A DNA stretch of 56,095 nucleotides, from positions 1-56,095 of the forward strand of contig NZ_WKJJ01000034.1 of NCBI RefSeq assembly GCF_009674485.1. The letters are read 5' to 3'. This document shows, one piece after another, positions 8,521 to 17,322 of the stretch. Every line of letters begins with the position of its first letter. Position 1 is the first letter of the stretch. The notes under the pieces were generated by a model, which was given only the letters and a program-made list of their open reading frames with translations, was not told where the DNA came from and did no database searches. The stretch comes from Pseudoduganella rivuli (GTDB taxonomy: Bacteria; Pseudomonadota; Gammaproteobacteria; Burkholderiales; Burkholderiaceae_D). The position numbers and the translations under genes were made by a program.

Positions 8521-9646
8521 ATTCCGTGAACGAGGTCTCGGAAGCGGTGGATGCGGCCGCCTGCTCCGGTTCTTCTTTCTTGGCGTCCGGCCCGTTATTG
8601 AGCAGCCACAGCAGGTTAGTGGCGGAATCCGCGTTGGCCAGTGCTTCTTCCTTGGTGATCTTGCCGGACTGGACCAGGGCGAACAGCGCCGCTTCAAACG
8701 ATTGCGAACCGCCCGTCAGGCTTTTCTCCATCGCTTCCTTGATCTGGCTGATCTCGCCTTTTTCAATCAATTCCGAGATGTAGCGCGTATTGACCATGAC
8801 TTCCACGGCGGCCGTGCGGGTGCCGCCGCTGGCGGACTTGATCAGGCGCTGCGACACGATGGCCTTGACGGTGGACGACATGTCCTGGAACAGCGCCGCG
8901 CGGTTTTCGATCGGATAAAAACTGATGATGCGGTTCAGCGCGTTGTAGCTGTTATTCGCGTGCAGGGTTGCCAGCACCAGGTGGCCCGATTGCGCATAGG
9001 CGAGGGCGGCGGCCATGGTTTCCTTGTCGCGGATTTCACCGATGAGGATGCAGTCCGGCGCCTGGCGCATCGAGTTGCGCAGCGCGGTATAGAAATCCTT
9101 GGCGTCGGAACCGATTTCCCGCTGGTTGACGATGGATTTCTTGTTCTTGAACAGGTATTCGATCGGGTCTTCCAAGGTCAGGATGTGACCCGGTTTCATT
9201 TCATTGCGGTGGTCCAGCATGGCCGCAATGGTGGTGGACTTGCCGGAACCGGTGGAACCGACCAGCAGCAGCAAGCCGCGCTTTTCCATGATCAGTTCGG
9301 ACAGCACGGGCGGCAAACCGAGGTCGCCCAGCGCGGGGATGGTGGCGGGTACGAAGCGGAACACGGCGGAGATACTGCCGCGCTGGCGGAATGCCGACAG
9401 GCGGAAGCGGCCCAGGTTGGGCACGGAATAACCGGCATTGAGTTCGTTGGTGCGCTCCAGTTCTTCCATCTGTTCCGGCGAACAGATTTCCGACAGCAGG
9501 GCGTGGATATTTTCCGGCTCCAGCTTTTGCTGGTTGATGGGAATGAGGGTACCGTTGATCTTGATGTGGACGGGGGAATTCACCGCGAAAAACATGTCCG
9601 ATGCGGCTTTTTCCTTCATCAGCTGGAACAGGCGGTCCATGGCCAT
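8507..9646 (-). CDS. pilU: Type IV pilus retraction ATPase, PilU type
   Basis: A 379-residue hexameric motor ATPase of the PilT/PilU family, which powers type IV pilus retraction at the inner membrane. Walker A is GSTGSGKST (130-138), the Asp box is near LEDPIEY, Walker B is DCILIGEIRD, and the His box is GHLVLATLHANN. The N-terminal PAS-like domain begins MDRLFQLMKEKAASDMFF. The length and a C-terminal tail rich in A, E, S and T fit PilU rather than PilT. Its partner pilT is not in this window. GAGGAG lies 8 bases before the ATG at 9646. It follows dapD by 113 bases with a palindromic repeat in the gap, so it may be read from the dap promoter. Confidence 0.88.
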   Translation of the reverse strand: MAMDRLFQLMKEKAASDMFFAVNSPVHIKINGTLIPINQQKLEPENIHALLSEICSPEQMEELERTNELNAGYSVPNLGRFRLSAFRQRGSISAVFRFVPATIPALGDLGLPPVLSELIMEKRGLLLLVGSTGSGKSTTIAAMLDHRNEMKPGHILTLEDPIEYLFKNKKSIVNQREIGSDAKDFYTALRNSMRQAPDCILIGEIRDKETMAAALAYAQSGHLVLATLHANNSYNALNRIISFYPIENRAALFQDMSSTVKAIVSQRLIKSASGGTRTAAVEVMVNTRYISELIEKGEISQIKEAMEKSLTGGSQSFEAALFALVQSGKITKEEALANADSATNLLWLLNNGPDAKKEEPEQAAASTASETSFTEFTLG

Positions 9647-9662
9647 GATGATGTCTCCTCAA

Positions 9663-9735
9663 GTAGGGCGGCTTTTACGAAGCCGCCGTGAGCCGTCGAA
9701 ACGCATGCATGGCGGGTTTGTAAAACCCGCCCTAC
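9663..9735. repeat. REP-like palindromic pair between dapD and pilU
   Basis: The element begins GTAGGGCGGC and ends GCCCGCCCTAC, so the outside is an inverted repeat. Each end is itself a hairpin: GGCGGCTT/AAGCCGCC (9667-9687) and GGCGGGTTT/AAACCCGCC (about 9711-9731). The middle contains ACGCATGCAT. This two-hairpin arrangement resembles the BIME form of enterobacterial REP sequences. Related copies are at 19921, 22392, 33350, 33420 and 45794. Confidence 0.85.
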
Positions 9736-9759
9736 GTTAGCGCAAGCCGGTGGCTTGAC

Positions 9760-10587
9760 TTAAACGCCGCGCAGCAGTTCGTTGATGCTGGTTTTGGAGC
9801 GGGTCTGCGCGTCCACGCGCTTGACGATCACCGCGCAGTACAGGCTGTACTTGCCGTCGGCCGAAGGCAGGTTGCCCGACACCACGACGGAACCGGCAGG
9901 CACGCGGCCGTAGGTCACTTCGCCGGTGGCGCGGTCGTAGATCTTGGTCGACTGGCCGATGTACACGCCCATCGAAATCACGGAGTTTTCTTCCACGATC
10001 ACGCCTTCGACGATTTCCGAACGGGCGCCGATGAAGCAGTTGTCTTCGATGATGGTCGGATTCGCTTGCATTGGCTCCAGCACGCCGCCGATGCCGACAC
10101 CGCCGGACAGGTGGACGTTCTTGCCGATCTGTGCGCACGAACCGACGGTGGCCCAGGTGTCGACCATCGCGCCTTCATCGACGTAGGCGCCGATGTTGAC
10201 GTAGGAAGGCATCAACACCACGTTTTTCGCGATGAACGAACCACGGCGGGCAACGGCCGGCGGCACCACGCGGAAACCGCCTTTCTGGAAGTCGGCTTCG
10301 GTATAGTTGGCGAATTTGGTCGGTACCTTGTCGTAGAACTGCATCGTGCCGTCCGAAGGCAGCACGACGTTGTTTTCCAGGCGGAACGACAACAGCACGG
10401 CTTTCTTGATCCACTGGTTCACCACCCAGGTGCCGGTGTCTTTTTGCGCCACGCGCAGCGAACCGTTATCCAGGCCGGCCAGCACGTGCGAGACGGCGTC
10501 GCGCAGTTCGGCGGTACCGTTGGCTGGGTTGATCTCGGCGCGGTTGTCCCAGGCTTGTTCGATGATTTGTTGCAGTTGTTGGGTCAT
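9760..10587 (-). CDS. dapD: Tetrahydrodipicolinate N-succinyltransferase
   Basis: A 275-residue enzyme that transfers succinyl from succinyl-CoA to tetrahydrodipicolinate, the entry to the succinylase branch of diaminopimelate and lysine synthesis. The N-terminal third is helical. From about residue 100 to 230 there is a left-handed parallel beta-helix of hexapeptide repeats, for example GSFIAKNVVLMPSYVNIGAY and VHLSGGVGIGGVLEP. Length equals the family norm (274). It starts 27 bases after the dapC stop, with an AAAGAAG ribosome site, so dapC and dapD form one transcript. A palindromic repeat and then pilU follow downstream. Confidence 0.97.
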   Translation of the reverse strand: MTQQLQQIIEQAWDNRAEINPANGTAELRDAVSHVLAGLDNGSLRVAQKDTGTWVVNQWIKKAVLLSFRLENNVVLPSDGTMQFYDKVPTKFANYTEADFQKGGFRVVPPAVARRGSFIAKNVVLMPSYVNIGAYVDEGAMVDTWATVGSCAQIGKNVHLSGGVGIGGVLEPMQANPTIIEDNCFIGARSEIVEGVIVEENSVISMGVYIGQSTKIYDRATGEVTYGRVPAGSVVVSGNLPSADGKYSLYCAVIVKRVDAQTRSKTSINELLRGV

Positions 10588-10614
10588 GATGATCTTCTTT
10601 AGTGACTTATTGAC

Positions 10615-11838
10615 TTATTTAGACAGGGTTTGGCAGAACTGGACGATGCGCTTCGCAGCTTCCAGTCCTTCATCGGTTTCGGCGACCAGCGCCATGCGGA
10701 TACGGTTGCGGCCCGGATTGATGCCGTGCGCGTCGCGCGCCAGGTAGCTTCCGGGCAATACAGTGACATTATATTCGGCGTACAGGCGCTGTGCGAACTC
10801 GGTGTCCGACAGGCCCGTGCGCGATACATCGGCCCACAGGTAAAAGCCGGCGTCGGGCAGCGCCACGTCCATCACTTCCTGCAGCAGCGGCGTGATGGCG
10901 GCAAATTTGGCGCGGTATTGGGCGCGGTTCGATTCGACGTGGGTTTCGTCGTTCCAGGCCGCGACAGACGCAGCTTGCACGGGTGGGCTCATGGCGCCGC
11001 CGTGGTAGGTGCGGTACAACAGGAATTTCTTCAGCACTTCGGCATCGCCGGCGACGAAGCCGGAACGCATGCCCGGCACGTTCGAGCGTTTCGACAGGCT
11101 GGAAAACACCACCAGGCGCGCATACGGGCGCTCGACCGTGGCCAGGCCCAGCATGTGCGCCGCCTGCATGGCGCCCAGCGGCGGCTCGTCGAAGTAAATC
11201 TCGGAGTAGCACTCGTCGGCGGCAATCACGAAGTCGTAGCGCTCGGACAGTGCAAACAAGTGTTCCCATTCCGTCAGCGACAGCACGGCGCCGGTCGGGT
11301 TGCCCGGCGAGCAGACAAACAGCAATTGCGTGCGCTGCCAGACGGATTCCGGAATGGTGTCGTAATCGCAGCCGAAGTTGCGGGCCGGGTCGGAATTGAC
11401 AAAGTAGGGTTCGGCGCCGGCCAGGTAGGCCGCGCCTTCATAGATCTGGTAAAACGGGTTCGGCGACACCACGATCGCGCGGTTACCGTCGCCCCGGGTC
11501 GGATCGACCACGGTCTGCGCCAGCGCGAACAGCGCTTCGCGCGAACCATTGATCGGCAACACCTGCGTGGCAGGGTTCAGCGCCGGCAAGCCATAGCGGC
11601 GCTCGAGCCAGCCGCAAATCGCCTTGCGCAGCGGCTCCGAGCCGATGGTCAGCGGGTAATTGGCCAGGCCGTCCAGGTTGCCGGCCAGCGCTTGCTGGAT
11701 GAATGGCGGCGTCGGATGCTTGGGCTCGCCCATGCCCAGGCTGATGTGGTTATACGCGGCATTGGGCGTCACTTGCGCAAACAATTGCCGGAGTTTTTCG
11801 AATGGATACGATTGCAGCTTGTCGAGATGTGGATTCAC
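10615..11838 (-). CDS. dapC: Succinyldiaminopimelate transaminase
   Basis: A 407-residue fold-type I PLP aminotransferase that makes N-succinyl-diaminopimelate using glutamate. The PLP lysine is K250 in VFSSLSKRSNVPGMR; other family marks are CSPGNPTG (177-184), ADECYSEIYFDEPP (207-220) and a C-terminal arginine in NRIRMALV. Association with dapD immediately downstream supports the DapC assignment over general aspartate aminotransferases. The start is GTG at 11838 (protein MNPHLDKLQSYPFEKL); no strong ribosome site is visible. A perfect TATAAT is found about 40 bases upstream. The RADAR operon lies divergently on its far side. Confidence 0.93.
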   Translation of the reverse strand: MNPHLDKLQSYPFEKLRQLFAQVTPNAAYNHISLGMGEPKHPTPPFIQQALAGNLDGLANYPLTIGSEPLRKAICGWLERRYGLPALNPATQVLPINGSREALFALAQTVVDPTRGDGNRAIVVSPNPFYQIYEGAAYLAGAEPYFVNSDPARNFGCDYDTIPESVWQRTQLLFVCSPGNPTGAVLSLTEWEHLFALSERYDFVIAADECYSEIYFDEPPLGAMQAAHMLGLATVERPYARLVVFSSLSKRSNVPGMRSGFVAGDAEVLKKFLLYRTYHGGAMSPPVQAASVAAWNDETHVESNRAQYRAKFAAITPLLQEVMDVALPDAGFYLWADVSRTGLSDTEFAQRLYAEYNVTVLPGSYLARDAHGINPGRNRIRMALVAETDEGLEAAKRIVQFCQTLSK

Positions 11839-11876
11839 GGGCGGACCAGAGGCAGTTTTACAAATCGGAACCAGTG

Positions 11877-11882
11877 ATTATA
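11877..11882 (-). promoter_or_regulatory. Candidate -10 element for dapC-dapD
   Basis: On the minus strand these bases read TATAAT, a perfect -10 hexamer, 39 bases before the dapC GTG. No convincing -35 hexamer is present at 16-18 bases, so the site may need an activator or be fortuitous. Confidence 0.45.
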
Positions 11883-12018
11883 GCGCCAGCAAGCAATCGG
11901 CGCGCGGGATGGGGGTTATGAGGGGTATTTAATATGGCCGATGGGGTGGCTGGGCGATAAAAAATTGGCAAGCGATGGTGCGAGCCATGGCGGAGCAATG
12001 ACACAGGTAGGGTTGATA

Positions 12019-12055
12019 CATGGTATTTGACCATGCGCTAGGAATGGATTACGCT
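12019..12055 (+). promoter_or_regulatory. Candidate rdrA promoter with overlapping palindrome
   Basis: TTGACC at 12027-12032 is followed after 17 bases by TACGCT (12050-12055), a plausible sigma70 pair about 80 bases before rdrA. The -35 is embedded in an inverted repeat CATGGT-N5-ACCATG (12019-12035), where a repressor could sit. The surrounding 11839-12135 gap is AT-rich and shows no gene. No regulator gene belongs to the RADAR operon itself. Confidence 0.35.
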
Positions 12056-12135
12056 GTATTTCTTTATAACAACAATGCAGGAAATGTAACTAGTTTGTTG
12101 ATAGTTAATGTCCTGCCTATTTTTCTGCCGCGTCC

Positions 12136-14754
12136 ATGACCACCATCAACCAGTCGACCACACTGATTTTCCCCCTCAATCAAGCCGACGGGGCATGGCA
12201 GCCGGATGTCAAGAATTTGTTGGCGCGCGATGTGTACAAGAGCCTGGGTACTTTCATTACGCAGCGCGTGGCGGAGGTGCCGCTGGTCAGCGACTCCTAT
12301 GTCGACCGGCGGCAGCACAATGCGATCCTGGTGGACGGAGCCAGGGGGACGGGCAAAAGCTCGGTATTGGTGAATCTGCCCAAGTATCTCAAGGATAGGC
12401 ACGAGGGATTGATGGGTGATGTGCACATTCTCAATCCAGTGGACCCCACTTTGCTGGAAGCGCACGACGACCTGTTCTTGAATGTGGTCATTGCCGCCGT
12501 GATGTCGGATAAGGCCGTCAAGGGGGCGATGACGAATTCCGACGACCGTGTCCGACTGCACAAGCAATTGCAAACCTTGGGCCATGCACTGGAAAGCCGC
12601 CACACGCAGGGAGAAAAGAAAGGGCTGGACAAGATCCGTGCCTTTATTGGGAACCAGGAAATTATCGAAGAGGTCCACAAATTCTTTGCCGAAGTACTCC
12701 GGGTGCTGAAGCGTAAACTGCTGATCTTGCCGATCGACGACGTCGATACGTCGATTAACCGGGCTTTTGAGAATCTGGAAGTGGTGCGGCGTTACCTGAC
12801 TTCGCCTTTTGTACTGCCGATTATCAGTGGCGATATTCATCTTTACCAAGAGGTGAGCTGGCGCGATTTTCATGGCCGCATGCTGAAAGACAGTAAATGG
12901 CGGGCTGCGCAAGCACAACAGGATGCCGACGGCTTGGCGGACGAGTACCTGCGCAAAATTTTGCCGTTGCAGTACCGGTTACGTATGCCGGAGGTGAGTC
13001 ATTACCTGGAGATGAACGAGGTGGTGCTGGGAGAGGGGGCGGAAGGCGACGCAATGACGCTGCCTGTATTCCACCAGTGGCTGGAGACGTTACTCAATGA
13101 CCGTACTAATGGATTGGAAAATAGCCGCTTGTCGGTGCCAATTCCGACTGTGCGCGCATTGTCACAGGTGGTTAATAGAACGCAGTCGCTGATCCCTATA
13201 TTGCGAAGCCTTGTGAATGCATACCGGCTGGCGCCGGCCGCTTTGCGGCACTACATGTTGATGCCCAAGGTATCCTATGAAGCTATCGGGCGCTTTGCAC
13301 GGGGGTATGACATTTCTGACAGTCCCGGGGCGGGTTCCGTGCCACAGCGGCGGGAAAATGATTACAGCCGGTTCAAAGATTGGCAGGGAGACCCCGGCCT
13401 TGCCGAAGCTTTTGAGCGCTACGATTGGAGAAGTTGGGGCAGTGCCCTGTGCGAGCACTTCCGCCACGATCCCCAAGCCGGAATCGCATTCCTGGTGTTG
13501 GAAGCGGAGCGTCAGTGGCGCTCGCCACAGCAAGGGGGGAAAAATATATTCGATACGCCGCTGTTCCAGCCATTGCGGCATGCGGAAAGGGCATTTGCGC
13601 ACTTTTCGAAGGGGCATTCTATACAAGACTGGGCTGTACGGCTTGGCGACGTGGCGCAAAAAAGTTGGCTGGCGGAGTTGCCTGACGCAACGATATTGCC
13701 TTATCCACTGGCAGAAGTAGGCGCAAGTCTGTCCGAAAGGGATATTCAGACTGCCTTAGAAATTGAATCGAGAGGATTTAACGGGAATTGGCGTTTGCTT
13801 TTCGACCTTGCCGTGCATCGGAATTTTTACAGTACTAATAAGCTGTCGGCGCTGATTTGCATCGGCAGGGTTTTTGAGCTGGTCATCACGAGTCTGCAGC
13901 GTGACGTCACCGGGCGGGACATTGAGGACATGCTGGGGCGGGCGCCGTTTTATTCACTTGGTCAATTGGCCAGTACCAAGCCGATTACATTGGTCGATAC
14001 GGGAACTGGCGAGGAACCGGGAGAAAATGAAGATGAAGATAGTTCGCGTGACGCAGTGCCTGCGTACGCAGACATGCTGGCATTGGAGATTGCCCAGTGG
14101 CGCAGTCAATACAAAGTCCGCGATCTGAGACTGTCGCCGTGGTTGGTCTATAACGTCATGAATAAGGTGTTTAATCAGGCCGAGTATTTTAATCCTTATG
14201 GGTTTGTGAAGGATCGGAATCCATTCTATGAAGCGGCTTGGGTTGTCCGAAAAGCATTCAATTGTATTTGGGCTGCATTTGGTAGTTTCGAAAAAGGTCC
14301 TGTGTACGGATTGCCTGCCATTGTCGCCAATGTCAATATCGGTGATGGCAAGGACTTCACCCGTAGCGAATTATTCCGCCAAAACATCACACCGTTTTAC
14401 GGCGAAACAACTGGGGCATCGGAATTTGGCAGAGCAGTCGGGGCCATTACGTACTTGATGGCGTTTCATCCGCTCAAGCGCTGGACTGATGACTTGCCAA
14501 GTCCGCACGATATCGAATGGGCTCCGGCCGATAAGGGAGATGAGAGCGCCATGACTCAGGCTGGCCGTGGCGCCTGGCTGAAAAGTAAACTGGGTTCATC
14601 CCGCGTCACGTCTGCCACGCACAAGCGCTTGCGCAGGATGGGACGGGCGGCGGCGGAGAACTTATTGCAGGAGTATGAAGCTTCGTATGGCAGGAGGGAT
14701 TTGCGTGAGCAATTCAATCTGGCTTTCACCGATAAGCCAGCGGATAGCCGGTAA
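12136..14754 (+). CDS. rdrA: RADAR anti-phage system ATPase RdrA
   Basis: An 872-residue P-loop ATPase. Walker A is GARGTGKSS (68-76) and Walker B is LLILPIDDVDTS (195-206, with D201 and D202). The rest is mostly helical with no membrane segment and no recognisable nuclease motif. In characterised RADAR systems RdrA forms an oligomeric ring that partners with RdrB during phage infection. The call rests on the ATPase pattern plus the adenosine deaminase gene starting 3 bases after its stop. The ATG at 12136 has no clear ribosome site. GC content is low for this genome: bases 14161-14220 contain 22 G+C of 60 and 13741-13800 contain 24 of 60, which suggests horizontal acquisition. Residues around 630-650 are a very acidic linker. 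Confidence 0.88.
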   Translation: MTTINQSTTLIFPLNQADGAWQPDVKNLLARDVYKSLGTFITQRVAEVPLVSDSYVDRRQHNAILVDGARGTGKSSVLVNLPKYLKDRHEGLMGDVHILNPVDPTLLEAHDDLFLNVVIAAVMSDKAVKGAMTNSDDRVRLHKQLQTLGHALESRHTQGEKKGLDKIRAFIGNQEIIEEVHKFFAEVLRVLKRKLLILPIDDVDTSINRAFENLEVVRRYLTSPFVLPIISGDIHLYQEVSWRDFHGRMLKDSKWRAAQAQQDADGLADEYLRKILPLQYRLRMPEVSHYLEMNEVVLGEGAEGDAMTLPVFHQWLETLLNDRTNGLENSRLSVPIPTVRALSQVVNRTQSLIPILRSLVNAYRLAPAALRHYMLMPKVSYEAIGRFARGYDISDSPGAGSVPQRRENDYSRFKDWQGDPGLAEAFERYDWRSWGSALCEHFRHDPQAGIAFLVLEAERQWRSPQQGGKNIFDTPLFQPLRHAERAFAHFSKGHSIQDWAVRLGDVAQKSWLAELPDATILPYPLAEVGASLSERDIQTALEIESRGFNGNWRLLFDLAVHRNFYSTNKLSALICIGRVFELVITSLQRDVTGRDIEDMLGRAPFYSLGQLASTKPITLVDTGTGEEPGENEDEDSSRDAVPAYADMLALEIAQWRSQYKVRDLRLSPWLVYNVMNKVFNQAEYFNPYGFVKDRNPFYEAAWVVRKAFNCIWAAFGSFEKGPVYGLPAIVANVNIGDGKDFTRSELFRQNITPFYGETTGASEFGRAVGAITYLMAFHPLKRWTDDLPSPHDIEWAPADKGDESAMTQAGRGAWLKSKLGSSRVTSATHKRLRRMGRAAAENLLQEYEASYGRRDLREQFNLAFTDKPADSR

Positions 14755-14757
14755 TCC

Positions 14758-17322
14758 ATGTTGCAGCGTTCCCTGACTGAGCTTGCCGTTGAGACCAGTT
14801 TCCGTAGCAGGAAGCTTGCATCCGTATTGGCAGGCTATTTACGCGATCCCTGGCATGGGCCGGGTAGAGAGTTGGTCGCTGCATGCCGCAAGGCGCTCGC
14901 GGTAGAGTTGGACGAAGACCACCGCTACCGCTTCCGTTTGAATGATCTCGACTACGCCTTCACCGTTCTGTGGCCAGATGCGCAATTCACCAGTGGATTG
15001 CTGCCGATGATGGATGAACTGTTCGGCCAGGTCATGGAACGGAACGGCGATTTTCTGCAATACCGTTACGAGCGGGTACAAGCCTATGCCCGTCTCATGG
15101 CTGGCATCGACCCCACGTTGCTGGCGGCTTGGCATCTGGCACGCCGTTTGCACGCAGATGACAGCTTGTCGCCACATGATGTGGAGCGCATGGTTGGCTG
15201 CCAGTTGCCATTCTTTACGCCGCCACCTGCTGGCAACAAGCATTACGCGGAGGGGCATGTGCATCTCGGCGGCGTTTATTTCGATGGCCTAGTTTTGATG
15301 GGCAAACTGACCGAGCAGTTGCTGGAACCCGATGAGCTGGCGGTGTTCAATCCGTTACGCAAACTAGCCGCGACCTTGCTCGACGCGGTGCCTTCGACGC
15401 GGGATTTGCAGCAGCGTTGCTACGCAATTTTATCGGCGTCCGAGATGGAATATGCGGACCATCCGGGGGACTGGGCAACGCTAGTCGCAATGTCCTGCGA
15501 TTCCGATGCGATTAGCCGGGACTGGTTGCGTTTCCGCCTTGCCCATGCGATGGAGCTGGGTGATGTGGGCAAAGGATGGTTGTGGTTCGTCTTGTGGCTC
15601 TGGTATGTTTTCCAGGATAAAAAGACGGATGAATATGAACGGGTCCTGATCTTTTATCTATTGGCCTCTCTGATGCAGGTGCGGAGCAGGGTCATCATGA
15701 CTGGACAGGGCCTGAGCCGCTTCACCGAACGTTATTACAAACAGCCATTGCGCACACATATACCGGGCTTGCCGTGGATGACCGATACCGTGCGTAGGCT
15801 GTTTGTTGGATCGCATGACTTGGCGGAAATCAAGCTCGCACCGGAAAAGTTCACGCCGCAACTGCTGGCGCAATTTGCGCAGGCCGTGGCGCAGCATGCT
15901 GGAGTGACACCTGCCGCGTACGGCAAAGTATTGCCGGACGTCGCTGTGTGCGCCTATATCGCGCAATTGGAGCGCTGGCATTTTTGCGCGCATTTTCTGC
16001 GCCGACCCGCGTTGATCCGGGACCGCGCCAGTTTGTGGCGGCAGGCGGACCAGCTGATTGCCGCGCTGTGCAGTCAGACGGGCTGGAATTTAAGCGAATT
16101 CCTTGATGGCCACTTGAATATTGATTACACCTTCCAGCCAGGACGCTGGCTGCGTGCCTTGGATGTGGCGGGCGATGAAAACGCAGTTCGTACCGAAGTG
16201 TATGCGCCCGTGCTGCGCTGGTTACGGAGAGGATTGCTGACCCGGCCATTTGATGAGCGCGGCGCGTCCGGCTTTCATATCAGTATTCATGCCGGTGAAG
16301 ACTATGCGCATCCTTTGTCCGGCATGCGGCATATGGATGAAACTGCGCGCTTTTGCGAACTGCGGGCGGGCGACCGGTTGGGCCATGGCCTGGCGTTGGG
16401 AATAGACCCGCAGGTGTGGGTAACGCGCCAAGGCGATATGCTCCTGCCGGTGGAAGAGCATTTGGATAACCTGGTGTGGGCTTGGCACTACGCGACGGAG
16501 TTGAGCAATGTTTTGCCACTGGCGGCACAGGCGGTGCCGCGCCTCGAGCGGCGCATCGCCCGTTTTGCTGCCGATGTCGCGTCTCCGGAAATGCGTCATC
16601 GTGCTTGGGAACTGCGTCGCAATTGCTATTGGCAATTCAAGGAAAACCGTTTAGTTCCATTGCATGATTCCAAGCTGGCTAGTGCCGTACCGGATTATGC
16701 CTATCTCATATCGAAACAGGACGCCGGCGGTGCCGCTAGTCTGTATTTGCGACGCCACGAAGACTTGCAAGCAGGCAACGCTGAGGGCATGCAGCGCGTC
16801 AAGTATGTTCTGGTTGGTCAGCCTGGAGTTGGGCGTGGCGATGTCGGTGGCCGTATCGATGAAGCGGGGAACTCGTACTTGCAAGACCACGAAACCACCC
16901 AGGACCTGGAATTCATGTCCGCCCTGCAAGACTACCTGCTCGACAAATACGACCGCATGGGCCTGATCATCGAAGCCAACCCCAGCTCCAACGTCTACAT
17001 CGGCCGACTCGACAAGCACAGCGAACACCCGATCTTCCGCTGGTATCCGCCGGAAGAGCATTGCCTCAAACCGGGGGAGCGCTGGAACCGTTTCGGCCTG
17101 CGCCGAGGACCGATCAAGGTGCTGGTTAATACCGACGATCCAGGGATTATCCCGACCACGCTGCGGACTGAATACGCGCTACTGGGTGAGGCGGCCATTG
17201 ACCTGGGTTACTCGCGCACCTGCGTTGATGCATGGCTGGAGCGTCTGCGCCAGTTTGGACTGGACGAATTTTATCGAAACCATTTACCGGTATTTGAAAG
17301 GAACAATCGTCATGACGCTTGA
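14758..17322 (+). CDS. rdrB: RADAR adenosine deaminase RdrB
   Basis: An 854-residue divergent adenosine deaminase. The zinc and catalytic residues of the family are all identifiable: H167 and H169 in EGHVHLGG, H511 and E514 in SIHAGEDYAH, H543 in RLGHGLALG and D793-D794 in NTDDPGI. ANPSSNVYIG (740-749) corresponds to the conserved substrate loop. Ordinary adenosine deaminases have about 340 residues; the large insertion between the first and second motifs (about 180-500) and pairing with rdrA mark RdrB. In studied systems RdrB assembles into large shells and deaminates adenosine or ATP to inosine forms. It starts 3 bases after rdrA and overlaps the next gene by 11 bases. Codon choice changes abruptly at about 16870-17050. 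Confidence 0.93.
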   Translation: MLQRSLTELAVETSFRSRKLASVLAGYLRDPWHGPGRELVAACRKALAVELDEDHRYRFRLNDLDYAFTVLWPDAQFTSGLLPMMDELFGQVMERNGDFLQYRYERVQAYARLMAGIDPTLLAAWHLARRLHADDSLSPHDVERMVGCQLPFFTPPPAGNKHYAEGHVHLGGVYFDGLVLMGKLTEQLLEPDELAVFNPLRKLAATLLDAVPSTRDLQQRCYAILSASEMEYADHPGDWATLVAMSCDSDAISRDWLRFRLAHAMELGDVGKGWLWFVLWLWYVFQDKKTDEYERVLIFYLLASLMQVRSRVIMTGQGLSRFTERYYKQPLRTHIPGLPWMTDTVRRLFVGSHDLAEIKLAPEKFTPQLLAQFAQAVAQHAGVTPAAYGKVLPDVAVCAYIAQLERWHFCAHFLRRPALIRDRASLWRQADQLIAALCSQTGWNLSEFLDGHLNIDYTFQPGRWLRALDVAGDENAVRTEVYAPVLRWLRRGLLTRPFDERGASGFHISIHAGEDYAHPLSGMRHMDETARFCELRAGDRLGHGLALGIDPQVWVTRQGDMLLPVEEHLDNLVWAWHYATELSNVLPLAAQAVPRLERRIARFAADVASPEMRHRAWELRRNCYWQFKENRLVPLHDSKLASAVPDYAYLISKQDAGGAASLYLRRHEDLQAGNAEGMQRVKYVLVGQPGVGRGDVGGRIDEAGNSYLQDHETTQDLEFMSALQDYLLDKYDRMGLIIEANPSSNVYIGRLDKHSEHPIFRWYPPEEHCLKPGERWNRFGLRRGPIKVLVNTDDPGIIPTTLRTEYALLGEAAIDLGYSRTCVDAWLERLRQFGLDEFYRNHLPVFERNNRHDA

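Noticed and set aside
14758..17322. Ordinary metabolic adenosine deaminase
   Set aside because: The motifs match, but 854 residues, the large insertion and the coupled RdrA-type ATPase fit RdrB and not nucleoside salvage.
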